The notes: generated by a model from the sequence alone, not told the origin. Counted from the first letter of the stretch, positions 52,664-61,814 are shown. The stretch: 64,000 bases of DNA from Chlorogloeopsis sp038404745 (GCF_038404745.2 NZ_JAYKTT020000045.1:1-64000); one strand, 5' to 3'. Numbers and translations: made by a program.

Positions 52664-52898
52664 GCTGATTTTAAAAGTTCGTTGCAGTTAATAAGTAGTC
52701 ATATTTAATAATCTTTGTAGAAATATTTTTACTTCTATTTTGGCTTTTGATGAAATCTCAAAAAATGTGTTAAAAATTTGGTCATTTGAATTGTAAGCAA
52801 TGGTTGATTGAATTGTATTTTTACATTCAAAAAAATCAAATTAGCTGCTCTAGCAAACTTAAAGAAATTCAAACTATATAAATTAACAGGGTAGTTTT

Positions 52899-54755
52899 AT
52901 GACAGTGGCAGTCCTACAGGAAGATTTACAATTTATAGCGCAAATTTTACAAGAACAACTGCGGGCAGAAATTCCCTCTGGTGACTTCTTCCAGGTAAAG
53001 TGTGCAGTCAAAAACGATCAGATGTTGATTTTGGTTCAACATCCAGACGCTGTAACACCTGATACTGAAATTATTTTTGCGGTGCTTGAGGAAGCACTAT
53101 ATTCACTACCAACCCACCGGGAGCAGCAGGTAGAACTTTTTTTGAGAGTAGCTGGAGTGAAATTGCCTTACACGAAACGTTCCCTAATATGGAGTAATCC
53201 TCATCCACAGGAAGCTGGAGAAGAATCTACAAATGAACAAGTAGAACTAATAGAAATATTGCAAGAAAAACAGGAGATGGAAAGTTCTCCAGCAATTTCT
53301 ACTGCCAACTCCAACCCAAATCAACAGTTGTTACTCTCTAATACTCCCGATCCCAAACCAACACAGCTGCAATTTCCTCCAATGATAGATATTCCTGTTG
53401 ATGAACAACAGGAAGAGCAATTTGATCCAATGGCAGGTGCGCCTGATTTTTCCTCGTATACTCAGATCAAACAGAGAAGACAAGTCCAAACTATTGTGTT
53501 AGGTACATTTGCGATCGCAATTGCAGGTTTCGGTGGGGGAGCTTACTTGTTGACTCGCCCTTGTGTGATCTCTGAATGTAAAGAAATACAAACTGCACAA
53601 AATTTACAAAACTCATTTCGCCAATTAATCCGCAGCGTCAAATCAGAGCAAGAATTGACAAATATTCAACAGCAACTTTTGACAGCAAGTGTACAATTAG
53701 AGGTTATTCCTAGTTGGTCGCCACGTCATCAACAAGCAGAAACACTGGCAGCAAATCTGTCTACACGTTCAGAAATGATTGCTCAAGTTGTCAAGGCTTT
53801 TGAGACTGGCTCATCAGCTATGCAAAAAAATCAAACTCCAGCCAAAAGTATTGAAGAACTAAAAACTAGACAGCAGCAATGGCGACAGGCGATCGCGCCA
53901 TTAGAGGCTATTAATGCCAATAATGAATTATATGGCTTAGTGCAGCCAAAATTAGCGGTTTATCGCACTAAACTGCAAGCACTGAATCAGCAATTGCTTG
54001 TGGAAGAAAAATGGCTCAAACAACTAGCAACTGCAAAAGATACAGCTTACGCTACAATACAGCGGGAAACGACAGCTAAATCGTTATTAGAATTGCAAAA
54101 AGTCCAAGCTAATTGGCAGATGGCAGTTAACATCTTAAGTTCCATTCCCCAATCTAGCTCCATATTTCCAGAAGCACAGAAACTTTTAGTAGAATATAAA
54201 CCCAAACTAGCAACTGCACGCGATCGCGCCACTAAACAACTACTCACAGCCAAGAGTTATCAGCAAGCCGTTAACACCGCCAAAATCGCTAAACAAAACG
54301 AGAAACAAAATCAATGGCAGATGGCTGTATCTCATTGGAAGCAGGCTTTAACAATTGTCAAGCAAATCAATCAAGAGAGTTTGTACTACAACCAAGCTCA
54401 AAGTTTAATCGAACCTTATGCAAACTCCCTTAGCCAAGCAGAAGAAAAACTTGAAGCTGCTAACTTTTTCCAGCAAATCCGCGCCGATTTAGAAAAAACC
54501 TGCGGTGGCGAAATTCGAGTTTGTTCTTTTACCGTCACAGAGCGGGAAATCCTTGTCCGCATTACTCCAGAATATGAACAAGCATTAAATATCAGCTTGA
54601 ATCAAAAGGATCAAAATAATGTTGCCACCGTTACAACTCACTTACAAAGTTTACAGCAAGCTCTAGAGGTAATTGGTGACAACGCAAAATTGGCAGTGAT
54701 CGTCTTTGATGCCCAAGGTAATCAAATTCACAGCCATATGCCAGGAGGAGGCTAA
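52899..54755 (+). CDS. Large coiled-coil membrane protein, unknown function
   Basis: A 618-residue protein. Residues 1-90 form a small folded region (LQFIAQILQEQLRAEIPSGD), followed by an acidic/Pro-rich linker, one membrane helix at about 199-218 (TIVLGTFAIAIAGFGGGAYL), and a long alpha-helical, Gln-rich extracytoplasmic region (about 235-520) with repeats such as ELKTRQQQWRQAIAPLEAIN and ELQKVQANWQMAVNILSSIP, which look like degenerate copies of one unit. A cysteine-pair domain closes it (KTCGGEIRVCSF). I do not know the family; it appears cyanobacterial. Confidence 0.65.
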   Translation: MTVAVLQEDLQFIAQILQEQLRAEIPSGDFFQVKCAVKNDQMLILVQHPDAVTPDTEIIFAVLEEALYSLPTHREQQVELFLRVAGVKLPYTKRSLIWSNPHPQEAGEESTNEQVELIEILQEKQEMESSPAISTANSNPNQQLLLSNTPDPKPTQLQFPPMIDIPVDEQQEEQFDPMAGAPDFSSYTQIKQRRQVQTIVLGTFAIAIAGFGGGAYLLTRPCVISECKEIQTAQNLQNSFRQLIRSVKSEQELTNIQQQLLTASVQLEVIPSWSPRHQQAETLAANLSTRSEMIAQVVKAFETGSSAMQKNQTPAKSIEELKTRQQQWRQAIAPLEAINANNELYGLVQPKLAVYRTKLQALNQQLLVEEKWLKQLATAKDTAYATIQRETTAKSLLELQKVQANWQMAVNILSSIPQSSSIFPEAQKLLVEYKPKLATARDRATKQLLTAKSYQQAVNTAKIAKQNEKQNQWQMAVSHWKQALTIVKQINQESLYYNQAQSLIEPYANSLSQAEEKLEAANFFQQIRADLEKTCGGEIRVCSFTVTEREILVRITPEYEQALNISLNQKDQNNVATVTTHLQSLQQALEVIGDNAKLAVIVFDAQGNQIHSHMPGGG

Positions 54756-54766
54756 GTGGAACAATC

Positions 54767-55543
54767 CTATTTAATTAATTGGGCTGCGGAGTTAAAAAAT
54801 AAACGGCTCAGTCCCTTTGTTAATAAAATGATTGTCAATAAGTTGGCAAAAGCGATCGCAAACATAAATAAAATTTGGTAGGATACCGCATCAAGAGCAC
54901 TTACTCCACTCAACAGTTGTCCGCCGACAAACCCTGGTATAGTAACCATGCCAATGATCGTCATTTGATTGAGCATGGGAATTAAGCCAGCGCGAATAGC
55001 CTCTTGACGATACCGTGCTACTGCACGCTCTGGAGTGGCACCCAAACTCAAATGAGTTTCGATTTCTACCTGGCTATTATTCATAGTACTGACAAACCTT
55101 TCTCCAGCGATCGCTGCTGCATTCATCGCATTACCCAAGACTATGCCAGCCAGGGGAATCAAATATTGTGGTTCGTACCATACATTTGGTTGCACAATCA
55201 CAAGATTGGTATAAACCACCGTTACAAGGGTGCTGAATAAAATTGAACCCCAGACTAAAGGTAAAACTTGCGGTATTTTTTGAGTGATGCGATTTCGTGC
55301 GACGATAGCTGTAATCGTTAGCAATACCCCTAAAAACACCAAAATACCCCAGACATTGTCAAAAGCAAAGATGAAATCTAAAACGTATCCCAATACGGCT
55401 AGTTGTAGGATGGTTCTGCCAGCAGCCAAAAGTAAGTTAAATTCTAGTCCTATTCTTTCCCAAGCCGATAAACCAATCGCTATAACTATTAATGCGGTAG
55501 CACTAACCAAATCAACAAAATCTAGATTAATTAGTTCCTGCAT
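54767..55543 (-). CDS. FetB-type ABC transporter permease (UPF0014)
   Basis: A 258-residue inner-membrane protein of the UPF0014/FetB family with about seven helices. Family strings: WERIGLEFNLLLAAGRTILQ, YLIPLAGIVLGNAMNAAAIA (near full family consensus), ETHLSLGATPERAVARYRQE, MTIIGMVTIPGFVGGQLLSG. E. coli FetB exports iron with the FetA ATPase; no ATPase gene is beside it here. It may take part in metal export, which fits the metal genes at the right end of the window, but the distance makes this speculative. Confidence 0.88.
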   Translation of the reverse strand: MQELINLDFVDLVSATALIVIAIGLSAWERIGLEFNLLLAAGRTILQLAVLGYVLDFIFAFDNVWGILVFLGVLLTITAIVARNRITQKIPQVLPLVWGSILFSTLVTVVYTNLVIVQPNVWYEPQYLIPLAGIVLGNAMNAAAIAGERFVSTMNNSQVEIETHLSLGATPERAVARYRQEAIRAGLIPMLNQMTIIGMVTIPGFVGGQLLSGVSALDAVSYQILFMFAIAFANLLTIILLTKGLSRLFFNSAAQLIK

Positions 55544-56199
55544 AAATTTTTGACTTTGTTAGTTGTTATGTAATAGTAGTTTTTGATTAACACAGGTATC
55601 GGCTCTTTTTTTGATATTATCTTTTACCCAGTTATGAATAGCCATACCAAGAATCAGAATGCAAAACTCCACTAAGCTTCTAAATCATTTATGACAAATT
55701 TTTCAAGACACTTATAATGAAGAAATTTTCATCATGAAGTATGAAAATATCTTGACCTATATCCTCATCACTTGTCCCTTATTTTTAAGACAGCTATTCA
55801 CATCCGGTTTAGGCACAAACCTTGCCATGAAAATACCTATTTCCTGTACCCTGTACTTTATCCTCTATTTTCAAGTTAGACGCCCATGTGATTAAATCAC
55901 ACCACGAGGGAATAAAAATCTCTTTCCCTGTTAAGAGTTCCCTATTTTCAAGACAGTCCTGATGAAACTTGTTTCATCGCCAAGAATGAAAGTGGAATTT
56001 TTACTGTTCCCTGTTCCCTGTTTCCTGTTCCCTATTTTCAAGACAGATGTGTGATGGTGTAAATTCTGCCACTCTGCTAGTAGCAGTAGTCAAAACGCTT
56101 GAGGTAGTCTATTAGAACATTTAGCAGTAGCTATTTGATTCAAAATCAATCAGCAAATATCCAGCATAGGCTTCTATTTTGACATAAAATCACGAACTC
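55544..56199. other. Intergenic region rich in short repeats
   Basis: No gene seen. It holds several copies of CCCTATTTTCAAGACAG (55781-56046), C-rich strings such as CCTGTTCCCTGTTTCCTG and small hairpins (GATGAAACTTGTTTCATC; GTGATTAAATCAC). It separates the FetB-type gene from the aminotransferase. Confidence 0.5.
55781..56046. repeat. TATTTTCAAGACAG repeat cluster
   Basis: Four degenerate copies of TATTTTCAAGACAG at 55781, 55867, 55943 and 56033, spaced about 76-90 bp, with a further copy at 60838-60852 followed by CTATTC as at 55793. The segments between copies are not alike apart from C-rich stretches. It is a dispersed motif, not a CRISPR array. Confidence 0.5.
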
Positions 56200-57324
56200 A
56201 TGATTAAAAGTGAAATTTCCATTCCTGCGTTTGATATTAAACAGCAATACACCACGATTGAAGCAGAAGTGAGTGCAGCTGTATTGGAGGTTCTGGCTTC
56301 GGGTCGTTATATTGGTGGTTCAGTAGTAGAGGGCTTTGAACAAAAGTTTGCTGCTTATACTGGTGTGAGTGAATGTGTCGCTTGTAATTCTGGTACTGAC
56401 GCACTATATTTAGCACTGAGAACTTTTAACATTGGTAAGGGTGATGAAGTTATTACAACGCCTTTCACTTTTATCGCTACATCCGAAGTCATCAGTGCGG
56501 TAGGTGCAAAACCTGTATTTGTTGATATTGATGCCACTACATTTAATTTTGATTTACAGCAAGTAGCCGCAGCAATTACACCTAATACCAAGGCAATTAT
56601 CCCAGTTCATTTGTTCGGACAACCTGTGGATATGACTGCATTGGTAAGTATAGCTAGAGCTAACAATATTGTCGTAATTGAAGATTGCGCCCAATCAACA
56701 GGAGCAAGTTGGGATGGGCAAAAGTTAGGTAGTATCGGACATATCGGTTGTTTTAGCTTCTACCCTACCAAAAATCTCGGTGGTTGTGGTGATGGCGGAG
56801 CGATCACAACAAACGATCCAGAAATAGCTGCTAAGTTACGAATACTCAAAGAGCATGGTCAAAAATCTCGTTATATATATGAAGATATTGGTATAAATAG
56901 CCGTTTGGATGCAATCCAAGCGGCTATTCTACAAATAAAACTACGTTATTTGGATATTTGGAATCGACAACGACAGGCGATCGCATCTCGCTACCACCAG
57001 TTTATTAATCAAGTTTCTGGTATTATCGCACCCCAAGAATTAGCTGGAGGAGAAGGAGTTTGGAATCAGTATACAATTCGCATCTTGAACGAGAAACGTG
57101 ACTTGGTACGCTCTCAACTACAAGAACGAGGCGTAAATACAATGATTTACTATCCTCGTCCTTTGCATTTACAGCCTGTGTATGCAAGCCTGGGATATCA
57201 ATCAGGGCAACTGCCAGTAGCAGAACAAGCCTCACAAGAGGTTCTTTCCTTGCCCATGTTCCCCGAACTTTCTCTTGAAGAGCAAGATCAGGTGATTTAT
57301 AGCCTCAAGGATTGTTTGGGATAG
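56200..57324 (+). CDS. DegT/DnrJ/EryC1/StrS-family sugar aminotransferase
   Basis: A 374-residue PLP enzyme that transaminates a nucleotide-sugar keto group. Strings: GRYIGGSVVEGFEQKFAAYT, ACNSGTDALYLALRTFNIGK, EVITTPFTFIATSEVISAVG, VIPVHLFGQPVDM, IEDCAQSTGASW and FSFYPTKNLGGCGDGGAI with Lys191 as the PLP lysine. It should make an amino-sugar for surface polysaccharide. No other sugar-nucleotide gene is beside it, although wecB lies 25 kb away. Confidence 0.92.
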   Translation: MIKSEISIPAFDIKQQYTTIEAEVSAAVLEVLASGRYIGGSVVEGFEQKFAAYTGVSECVACNSGTDALYLALRTFNIGKGDEVITTPFTFIATSEVISAVGAKPVFVDIDATTFNFDLQQVAAAITPNTKAIIPVHLFGQPVDMTALVSIARANNIVVIEDCAQSTGASWDGQKLGSIGHIGCFSFYPTKNLGGCGDGGAITTNDPEIAAKLRILKEHGQKSRYIYEDIGINSRLDAIQAAILQIKLRYLDIWNRQRQAIASRYHQFINQVSGIIAPQELAGGEGVWNQYTIRILNEKRDLVRSQLQERGVNTMIYYPRPLHLQPVYASLGYQSGQLPVAEQASQEVLSLPMFPELSLEEQDQVIYSLKDCLG

Positions 57325-57396
57325 TCAGTTACCAGTTACCAGTTATCAGTTAACACCAATAGCCCTGATAACTGTTAACTGTTTACTGTTAACTGA
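57325..57396. repeat. CAGTTACCAGTTATCAGTTAAC repeat/inverted repeat
   Basis: Tandem CAGTTACCAGTTACCAGTTA on the left and GTTAACTGTTTACTGTTAAC on the right form an imperfect palindrome between two converging genes. It may stop transcription from both sides. It is of a class common between Nostocales genes. Confidence 0.55.
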
Positions 57397-58141
57397 TGAA
57401 GTCCCTAACCTCTACACGAGTTGCCAGAGCTTCCACCAAACCACGAACAGCAGCAATCATTGCCACTTCACTATTGAGTTGGTTGATGGCAGAACCAACA
57501 CCAACACCAGCAGCACCAGCAGCGATCGCTAATGGTGCGGTGACATTAGAAATTCCAGAAGCACACAATACTGGCACTGAAACTGCACGGGAAATTTCAT
57601 AAGCTGCTGCCAAAGTGGGAGCAGCTTTTTCAATTAAGCCTAAACTGCCAGGGTGAGTGGGTTTGCTGCTAGTACCACCCTCGGTTTGGATGATATCTGC
57701 ACCAGCTTTCACTAGTTCTTCTGCTAACTGTACCTGTCGATCCAGTGTCAGGATATGGGGAACAGTGACAGAAAGGGTAATTTCTGGTAGCAAAGCGCGG
57801 GTTTGGTAAGTCAGTGCTAAAACTTCCTCAGCCTCAAATTTCCGTCCTTGCGCATAAAAAGAATCGAAATTACCGATTTCAATTAAATCTGCGCCCTTGT
57901 CTACAGCTTGGACAAATTTGTCTGGCTCTACTTCCGAAGCACAAATAGGTAAGTTTGTCAAGCTTTTAGCTAATTTTACGAGAGTTGGATCAGCAGCAAT
58001 ATCGACAAAAGTAGCACCACCGTGGTGTGCGGCTTTGACGGTGGCAGCAACGCTGTTGGTGTCAAAGTTATTCAAACCGCTGATAACTTTGAGGGCGCAG
58101 CGGTTAGCAAATGCATATTGGAGAGTAGGATGCATTGTCAT
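57389..58141 (-). CDS. ycf23: DUF561 / Ycf23 family protein
   Basis: A 250-residue TIM-barrel protein of the Ycf23 family, conserved in cyanobacteria and some plastids. Strings: LKVISGLNNFDTNSVAATVK, GATFVDIAADPTLVKLAKSL, DKGADLIEIGNFDSFYAQGR, QTEGGTSSKPTHPGSLGLIE and VLCASGISNVTAPLAIAAGA. The fold resembles phosphate-binding barrels (GAAGVGVGSAIN), but no reaction is known. The start at 58141 is an ATG with a GTTTATG-like leader; a second ATG follows two codons later. Confidence 0.9.
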   Translation of the reverse strand: MTMHPTLQYAFANRCALKVISGLNNFDTNSVAATVKAAHHGGATFVDIAADPTLVKLAKSLTNLPICASEVEPDKFVQAVDKGADLIEIGNFDSFYAQGRKFEAEEVLALTYQTRALLPEITLSVTVPHILTLDRQVQLAEELVKAGADIIQTEGGTSSKPTHPGSLGLIEKAAPTLAAAYEISRAVSVPVLCASGISNVTAPLAIAAGAAGVGVGSAINQLNSEVAMIAAVRGLVEALATRVEVRDFIS

Positions 58142-58274
58142 GGTTTATGTGGTCAATCTACGAAAATCGCAAATAACGATTATTCTACCGTTCTCCTTTA
58201 CCTCTTAACTCGGCTTTATCTATTTAGCCAAACTGCGAGTTTACACTGAAATTCTTATTTTTTCGTATTTAAAT

Positions 58275-58475
58275 TCATGCTGGCAAAAACGAAACGTCTG
58301 CAGAAACTACCTTCCATTCCTCTGGCAGCCTGTACCACATTTGGCTTTGTCGCCCCAAACGCTCCACACCGTCAACAACTCGGCGAAACTCTAAAGTCAC
58401 TGCTGCCGCATCTGAATCTATATTTAAATTTGTTGAGCGTTTTAGTTTTCCCAAGTGGTTCACCATGCAAATCAT
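58275..58475 (-). pseudogene. AtzH/SnoaL-like (DUF3225) C-terminal remnant
   Basis: The minus strand reads 66 codons ending AAVTLEFRRVVDGVERLGRQ, SQMWYRLPEEWKVVSADVSF and LPA. The second half follows the C-terminus of AtzH-like DUF3225 proteins, where SQTWVRxPEGWRxVAAHVS is usual. Full members are about 125 residues and no first half is present upstream, where a stop closes the frame. It is probably a truncated gene. Confidence 0.45.
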
Positions 58476-58549
58476 AGATTACTGAAAGCTGACAAACAAA
58501 TTTATCTTGGTTTGGCAAACCACTAGGGCAAAAAAATGTTGTTAAAATT

Positions 58550-58831
58550 TTAAGTCTCAGAGAGTGAAGGTGTAGTGATTTGTGAAGTAATCGCTGGTGG
58601 AGTAATGACGCTAACCTCTCTCTGTACAGCTTTATTTACTAAGTAGCTAACTCCTCGATACATCAATTTCTGGGTTACTCGTGTTGCAAGAATATCTATC
58701 GGCTTGGGATGAGAATTGACACTATAGGCAATCCCACGGTAAACCATATCAGAAGCTGGTTTAAATTCACTATTGCTTGCAGATTTTGTTGGCTCGTATT
58801 CGTAGCTAGCGCCGCGATAGTAAAGTTTCAT
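58550..58831 (-). CDS. DUF4278 protein
   Basis: About 93 residues from the ATG at 58831 (MKLYYRGASYEY). Three copies of the family's YRG motif are visible (LYYRGASYEYEPT, MVYRGIAYSVNSH, LMYRGVSYLVNKA). DUF4278 proteins are small, cyanobacteria-specific and of unknown function, with YRG-x-Y repeats that probably form short beta hairpins. A longer frame starting at 58879 lacks family resemblance in its first 16 codons, so the inner start is preferred. Confidence 0.8.
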   Translation of the reverse strand: MKLYYRGASYEYEPTKSASNSEFKPASDMVYRGIAYSVNSHPKPIDILATRVTQKLMYRGVSYLVNKAVQREVSVITPPAITSQITTPSLSET

Positions 58832-59173
58832 AAAGTTGAATATCCTCGTAAATACACGCTTATCAGCCAAATCAGGCACTTTCTTGAGCTACAAGCTTAT
58901 ATTTTGCTTTTACGGAAATCTTTCCCAAAAAAAGCAGAATTAAGAAAATATTTGCTTGAGGGCGATGGTGCAACGGAAGCGATCGCTTCTAAGTATTTGT
59001 AGATTGAGCGAAACTGAGCAATTTAAACCCGTCGTTGCGATTAAAATTCTTTTCTAGAATGCGTTTATTTTATAGCGACAAGAGAAAAATACCATCTGCC
59101 GCCAGAGAGTTTCGCGCAGTGGTCTTCTATTTGTAGACTTGTTCTATCGATTCCATGAAAGAGAGTGACAACC

Positions 59174-59740
59174 ATGAGCACAAATAAACTGTCATCACGT
59201 CTTTATCCAAGCCGCATTGATCTTCCTGCCGATGCACGTACCAAAATTGTTGAACTTCTCAACCAAACTTTGGCAGCGACTTTGGATCTCAAAACCCAGG
59301 TGAAACAGGCGCACTGGAATGTAAAAGGAGCCGACTTCTACCAACTGCATGAAATGTTTGATGAAATGGCAGGTGAGCTAGAAGAATACATTGATATGGT
59401 TGCAGAAAGAGCCACTGCTTTGGGCGGCTATGCTTGTGGTACAGTTCGCATGGCAGCTGCTAGCTCCATATTGCCAGAGTATCCGACTGAGATTTTAGAG
59501 GGCATGGAACACGTCACCGCATTAGCAGAGCGCTTTGCACCCTATGCCAAACACATCAGAGAAGCGATCGATACAACCGATGAATTAGGCGATGCAGACA
59601 CTGCGGATCTCTATACCGAAGTTTCTCGCACTATCGACAAGCGACTGTGGTTCTTAGAAGCTCATTTGCAACCAGCAGAAATTAAATCAGAGAATGGTTC
59701 TACAGCTGCTAAGAGTCAACAGAAAGTTGGTGTGAGATAA
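59174..59740 (+). CDS. dps: Dps-family ferritin-like DNA-protection protein
   Basis: A 188-residue Dps protein from the ATG at 59174, after AAAGAGAG. It stores iron and detoxifies peroxide as a 12-mer. The inter-subunit ferroxidase residues are all present at E. coli spacing: His47, His59, Asp63, Asp74 and Glu78 (QAHWNVKG, LHEMFDE, DMVAERA). The C-terminal tail (KSENGSTAAKSQQKVGVR) is long and basic and may bind DNA. It lies at the left edge of the metal-handling block, with a terminator hairpin downstream. Confidence 0.95.
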   Translation: MSTNKLSSRLYPSRIDLPADARTKIVELLNQTLAATLDLKTQVKQAHWNVKGADFYQLHEMFDEMAGELEEYIDMVAERATALGGYACGTVRMAAASSILPEYPTEILEGMEHVTALAERFAPYAKHIREAIDTTDELGDADTADLYTEVSRTIDKRLWFLEAHLQPAEIKSENGSTAAKSQQKVGVR

Positions 59741-59896
59741 ATAAAGGTAATAGTTAAGTAATTTCCAGGGCATAATATTACATCAGTAGAAGACAAGTAG
59801 TCCGCCAAGAAATAAATTTCAAACGGCTCAAAGCTAAAGTCAGTTAAAACTGACTAGGTAAGATTTTCAGTCAGTGCAAACTGACTTGAAGTATAA

Positions 59897-59925
59897 GCCT
59901 GGAACTTCAGTTCCAGGCGTTTTAT
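59897..59925 (+). terminator. Terminator hairpin downstream of dps
   Basis: GCCTGGAAC and GTTCCAGGC pair around TTCA, followed by GTTTTATT. It lies about 156 bases after the dps stop. The region before it (AGTCAGTTAAAACTGACT and relatives) and after it (AGCCTGCAAAGGCAGGCTTTG at 59980-60002) is full of similar palindromes. Confidence 0.6.
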
Positions 59926-60035
59926 TGTCGTTATAGGTTCACTTCAGCCTACAGGCTAAAAGTCTAAGGCTATCATAATCAAGCCTGCAAAGGCAGGCTT
60001 TGTCTGTAAGCCACACTTTTTAAAGTGTCAGCTAC

Positions 60036-60404
60036 TTATGCCCTTGCCATTGCCATTTGGCGACAAGATTCAGCACAACGGCGACACATATCAGCACAAG
60101 CTTTCATTTGAGCATCATCACCCATGCGAACACAATCTTGAGCGCAACGTTCACATACTTCAGCACAAACGCCGCAGGTACGTGCATGAAGTTCAGAAGT
60201 GCGAAGCATAAAATTAGCGCTGGTTTCACAAATTTCAGCGCAGTCTAGTAGTAACCGGATATGAGATTGTTCTGCGTGATTGCCGCCTTTTTGTAAGCAG
60301 TATGTCACCGTATTCATGCAGATGCTATGGCAGTCTAAGCAGTTTTGAATGCACTCCTGCATTCCTTGATTAACTTGGTTCAAAGTGAGTTGTTGTATAG
60401 CCAT
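60036..60404 (-). CDS. Four-helix-bundle copper-storage-type protein (Csp-like)
   Basis: A 122-residue protein with 16 cysteines in CxxxC/CxxC runs (CIQNCLDCHSIC, CGVCAEVCERCAQDC, CADMCRRCAESC). This is the pattern of the four-helix-bundle copper-binding family (DUF326/Csp), which packs many Cu(I) ions inside the bundle. There is no signal peptide, so a cytoplasmic copper store is likely. It is divergent from the DUF305 gene and its upstream region holds a direct-repeat operator (60532-60548) shared with the DUF305 and cusB-like genes. Confidence 0.9.
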   Translation of the reverse strand: MAIQQLTLNQVNQGMQECIQNCLDCHSICMNTVTYCLQKGGNHAEQSHIRLLLDCAEICETSANFMLRTSELHARTCGVCAEVCERCAQDCVRMGDDAQMKACADMCRRCAESCRQMAMARA

Positions 60405-60531
60405 GATCTCAACTTCTCCAATTGCTTAGGTTGACAGGCAAAATTGCCTTTAGCATCACCTTAAAAAGTTGTAAGTATGTTTGCCTCTCACTAATGGAGT
60501 AATAAAATTTCTACCGATTGAATAATCAGAA

Positions 60532-60548
60532 TTTCATGTCGATTTCAT
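60532..60548 (+). promoter_or_regulatory. Direct-repeat operator, site A (TTTCAT, 11-bp period)
   Basis: TTTCAT at 60532 and 60543, in the context ATTTCATGTCGATTTCATTT. The 11-bp period puts both on one face of the helix, as for OmpR/PhoB-family regulators. It lies about 130 bp upstream of the Csp-like gene. Sites B and C have the same layout. Confidence 0.55.
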
Positions 60549-60590
60549 TTTTGTATATATGAGTCAATCAACATAAATTAACTAAAATAC

Positions 60591-60623
60591 AGAGTCCCGA
60601 CTTCTTTAAGAAGTCGGGACTCT
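60591..60623. terminator. Near-perfect palindrome between divergent copper promoters
   Basis: AGAGTCCCGACTTCTT and AAGAAGTCGGGACTCT form a 16-bp stem with essentially no loop, followed by TACAATT. The core matches the terminator at 22835-22870. Here it lies between two divergent promoters, so a terminator or a repeat copy are both possible. Confidence 0.5.
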
Positions 60624-60715
60624 TACAATTCAAGAGATCTATATCACGTTAAAAATGAATCAGAACTTCAAATTGGTTAAAGAGAAAATATTCGCTAACA
60701 AACTAAAAACGAAGA

Positions 60716-60732
60716 TTTCATTCTAATTTCAT
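60716..60732 (+). promoter_or_regulatory. Direct-repeat operator, site B (TTTCAT, 11-bp period)
   Basis: TTTCAT at 60716 and 60727 in the context ATTTCATTCTAATTTCATTT. It lies about 190 bp upstream of the DUF305 gene. It matches site C in all but the spacer. Confidence 0.55.
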
Positions 60733-60920
60733 TTTGATATGAAATACTAAGCATTTAGCGCAGTTATCTAGCTCTAATAACAAGTTAGATAAATCACATA
60801 ACGCTCGTCATGAAAGAAAATCTTTTTTCTCTAGCCCCTATTTTCAAGACAGCTATTCTGACAGAACATTACAGTTGACACTCCAGCTAACTAGAGATTT
60901 CAGAATAGAGAAGGAAAGTT

Positions 60921-61649
60921 ATGAGTATGGATGTTAAGTCTATGACTATCTCTTGGAAAACTGGATTTTTTGCATTTGCTTCTGTTGCGATCGCTCTCAC
61001 AGGTGGCGTGTTAACAGCCTGTTCTACAACTACTTCCCAAAGCCAGATACCAAATACCACTACCACTGCGACTGATGCTAGCGGCAAGCAACAAATGAAC
61101 CATGACGGTATGCATCACAATCACGACATGAACCATAGCATGGTAATGGATTTAGGCCCAGCTGATACTAATTATGATTTGCGCTTTATTGATGCCATGA
61201 TTCCGCATCATCAAGGAGCAGTAGAAATGGCACAGGAAGCACAGCAAAAATCAAAACGCCCTGAAATCAAAAAGCTAGCAGACGAAATCATCAAAGCCCA
61301 GAACCAAGAAATTACTCAGATGAGACAGTGGCGCGCAGCTTGGTATCCCAAAGCAGGAGATAAACCAATGGCTTACGATACCCAACAAAGAAAGACAGTA
61401 AAGATGTCATCACAGCAAATGCAAGACATGATGATGAGCACAAACTTGGGTGCTGCCGATCAAGAGTTTGACTTACGCTTGATCAACGCGATGATTCCTC
61501 ACCATGAAGCTGCTGTGACTATGGCTAAAGATACCTTGCAAAAGTCTCAGCGTTCTGAAATTAAGCAATTAGCTCAAAATATTATCAGTTCACAAGATAC
61601 AGAAATTAACCAAATGAAACAATGGCGAAAAGCTTGGTATAACCAGTAA
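60921..61649 (+). CDS. DUF305 lipoprotein with two domains and a His/Met-rich linker
   Basis: A 242-residue protein behind AGAAGGAAAG. The signal segment ends in LTAC with Cys34 as lipid site. A His/Met-rich segment (MNHDGMHHNHDMNHSMVM) follows, then two DUF305 domains in tandem (DLRFIDAMIPHHQGAVEMAQ and DLRLINAMIPHHEAAVTMAK), each with the MIPHH motif, Q/E-rich helices and a closing MKQWR..WY. DUF305 proteins are often found with copper and silver resistance genes. It probably binds copper in the periplasm, and lies between the Csp-like gene and the CusB/CusA-like pump. Confidence 0.88.
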   Translation: MSMDVKSMTISWKTGFFAFASVAIALTGGVLTACSTTTSQSQIPNTTTTATDASGKQQMNHDGMHHNHDMNHSMVMDLGPADTNYDLRFIDAMIPHHQGAVEMAQEAQQKSKRPEIKKLADEIIKAQNQEITQMRQWRAAWYPKAGDKPMAYDTQQRKTVKMSSQQMQDMMMSTNLGAADQEFDLRLINAMIPHHEAAVTMAKDTLQKSQRSEIKQLAQNIISSQDTEINQMKQWRKAWYNQ

Positions 61650-61662
61650 AACCAAGTACATA

Positions 61663-61713
61663 GCCGACACTTTAAAAGGTGCCGCTACACAGACAAAGCC
61701 TGCAAAGGCAGGC
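61663..61713. repeat. CCGACACTTT.../GCCTGCAAAGGCAGGC repeat
   Basis: GCCGACACTTTAAAAGGTGC and CGCTACACAGACAAAG followed by GCCTGCAAAGGCAGGC. The first part is a relative of the repeat at 52619; the second hairpin recurs at 59981-59999. It follows the DUF305 stop and could end its transcript. Confidence 0.5.
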
Positions 61714-61814
61714 TTGGTTATGATAGCCTCAGGTTACCCTACAAGAAGCCGCCCTGTCGGCTTAAGTGAAGTGTATTGAGTTCTAGAGTGATTTTGAGAG
61801 CGATCGCAACTCAA

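Larger units (their letters stand above)
60405..60920. other. Divergent control region, copper genes
   Basis: No gene. Between the Csp-like gene (left) and the DUF305 gene (right). It holds two TTTCAT direct-repeat sites (60532-60548 and 60716-60732), a near-perfect palindrome (60591-60623) and one CCCTATTTTCAAGACAG copy (60836-60852). The layout suggests shared regulation with the palindrome insulating the two promoters. Confidence 0.55.

Noticed and set aside
54767..55543. FetB-type permease as part of the siderophore uptake system
   Set aside because: FetB proteins are linked to iron export, and the gene is 50 kb from the siderophore genes with no shared signal seen.
55781..56046. Repeats considered as a CRISPR array
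   Set aside because: Repeats are only 14-17 bp and degenerate, the spacing varies, the spacers contain intergenic filler, and no cas genes are present.
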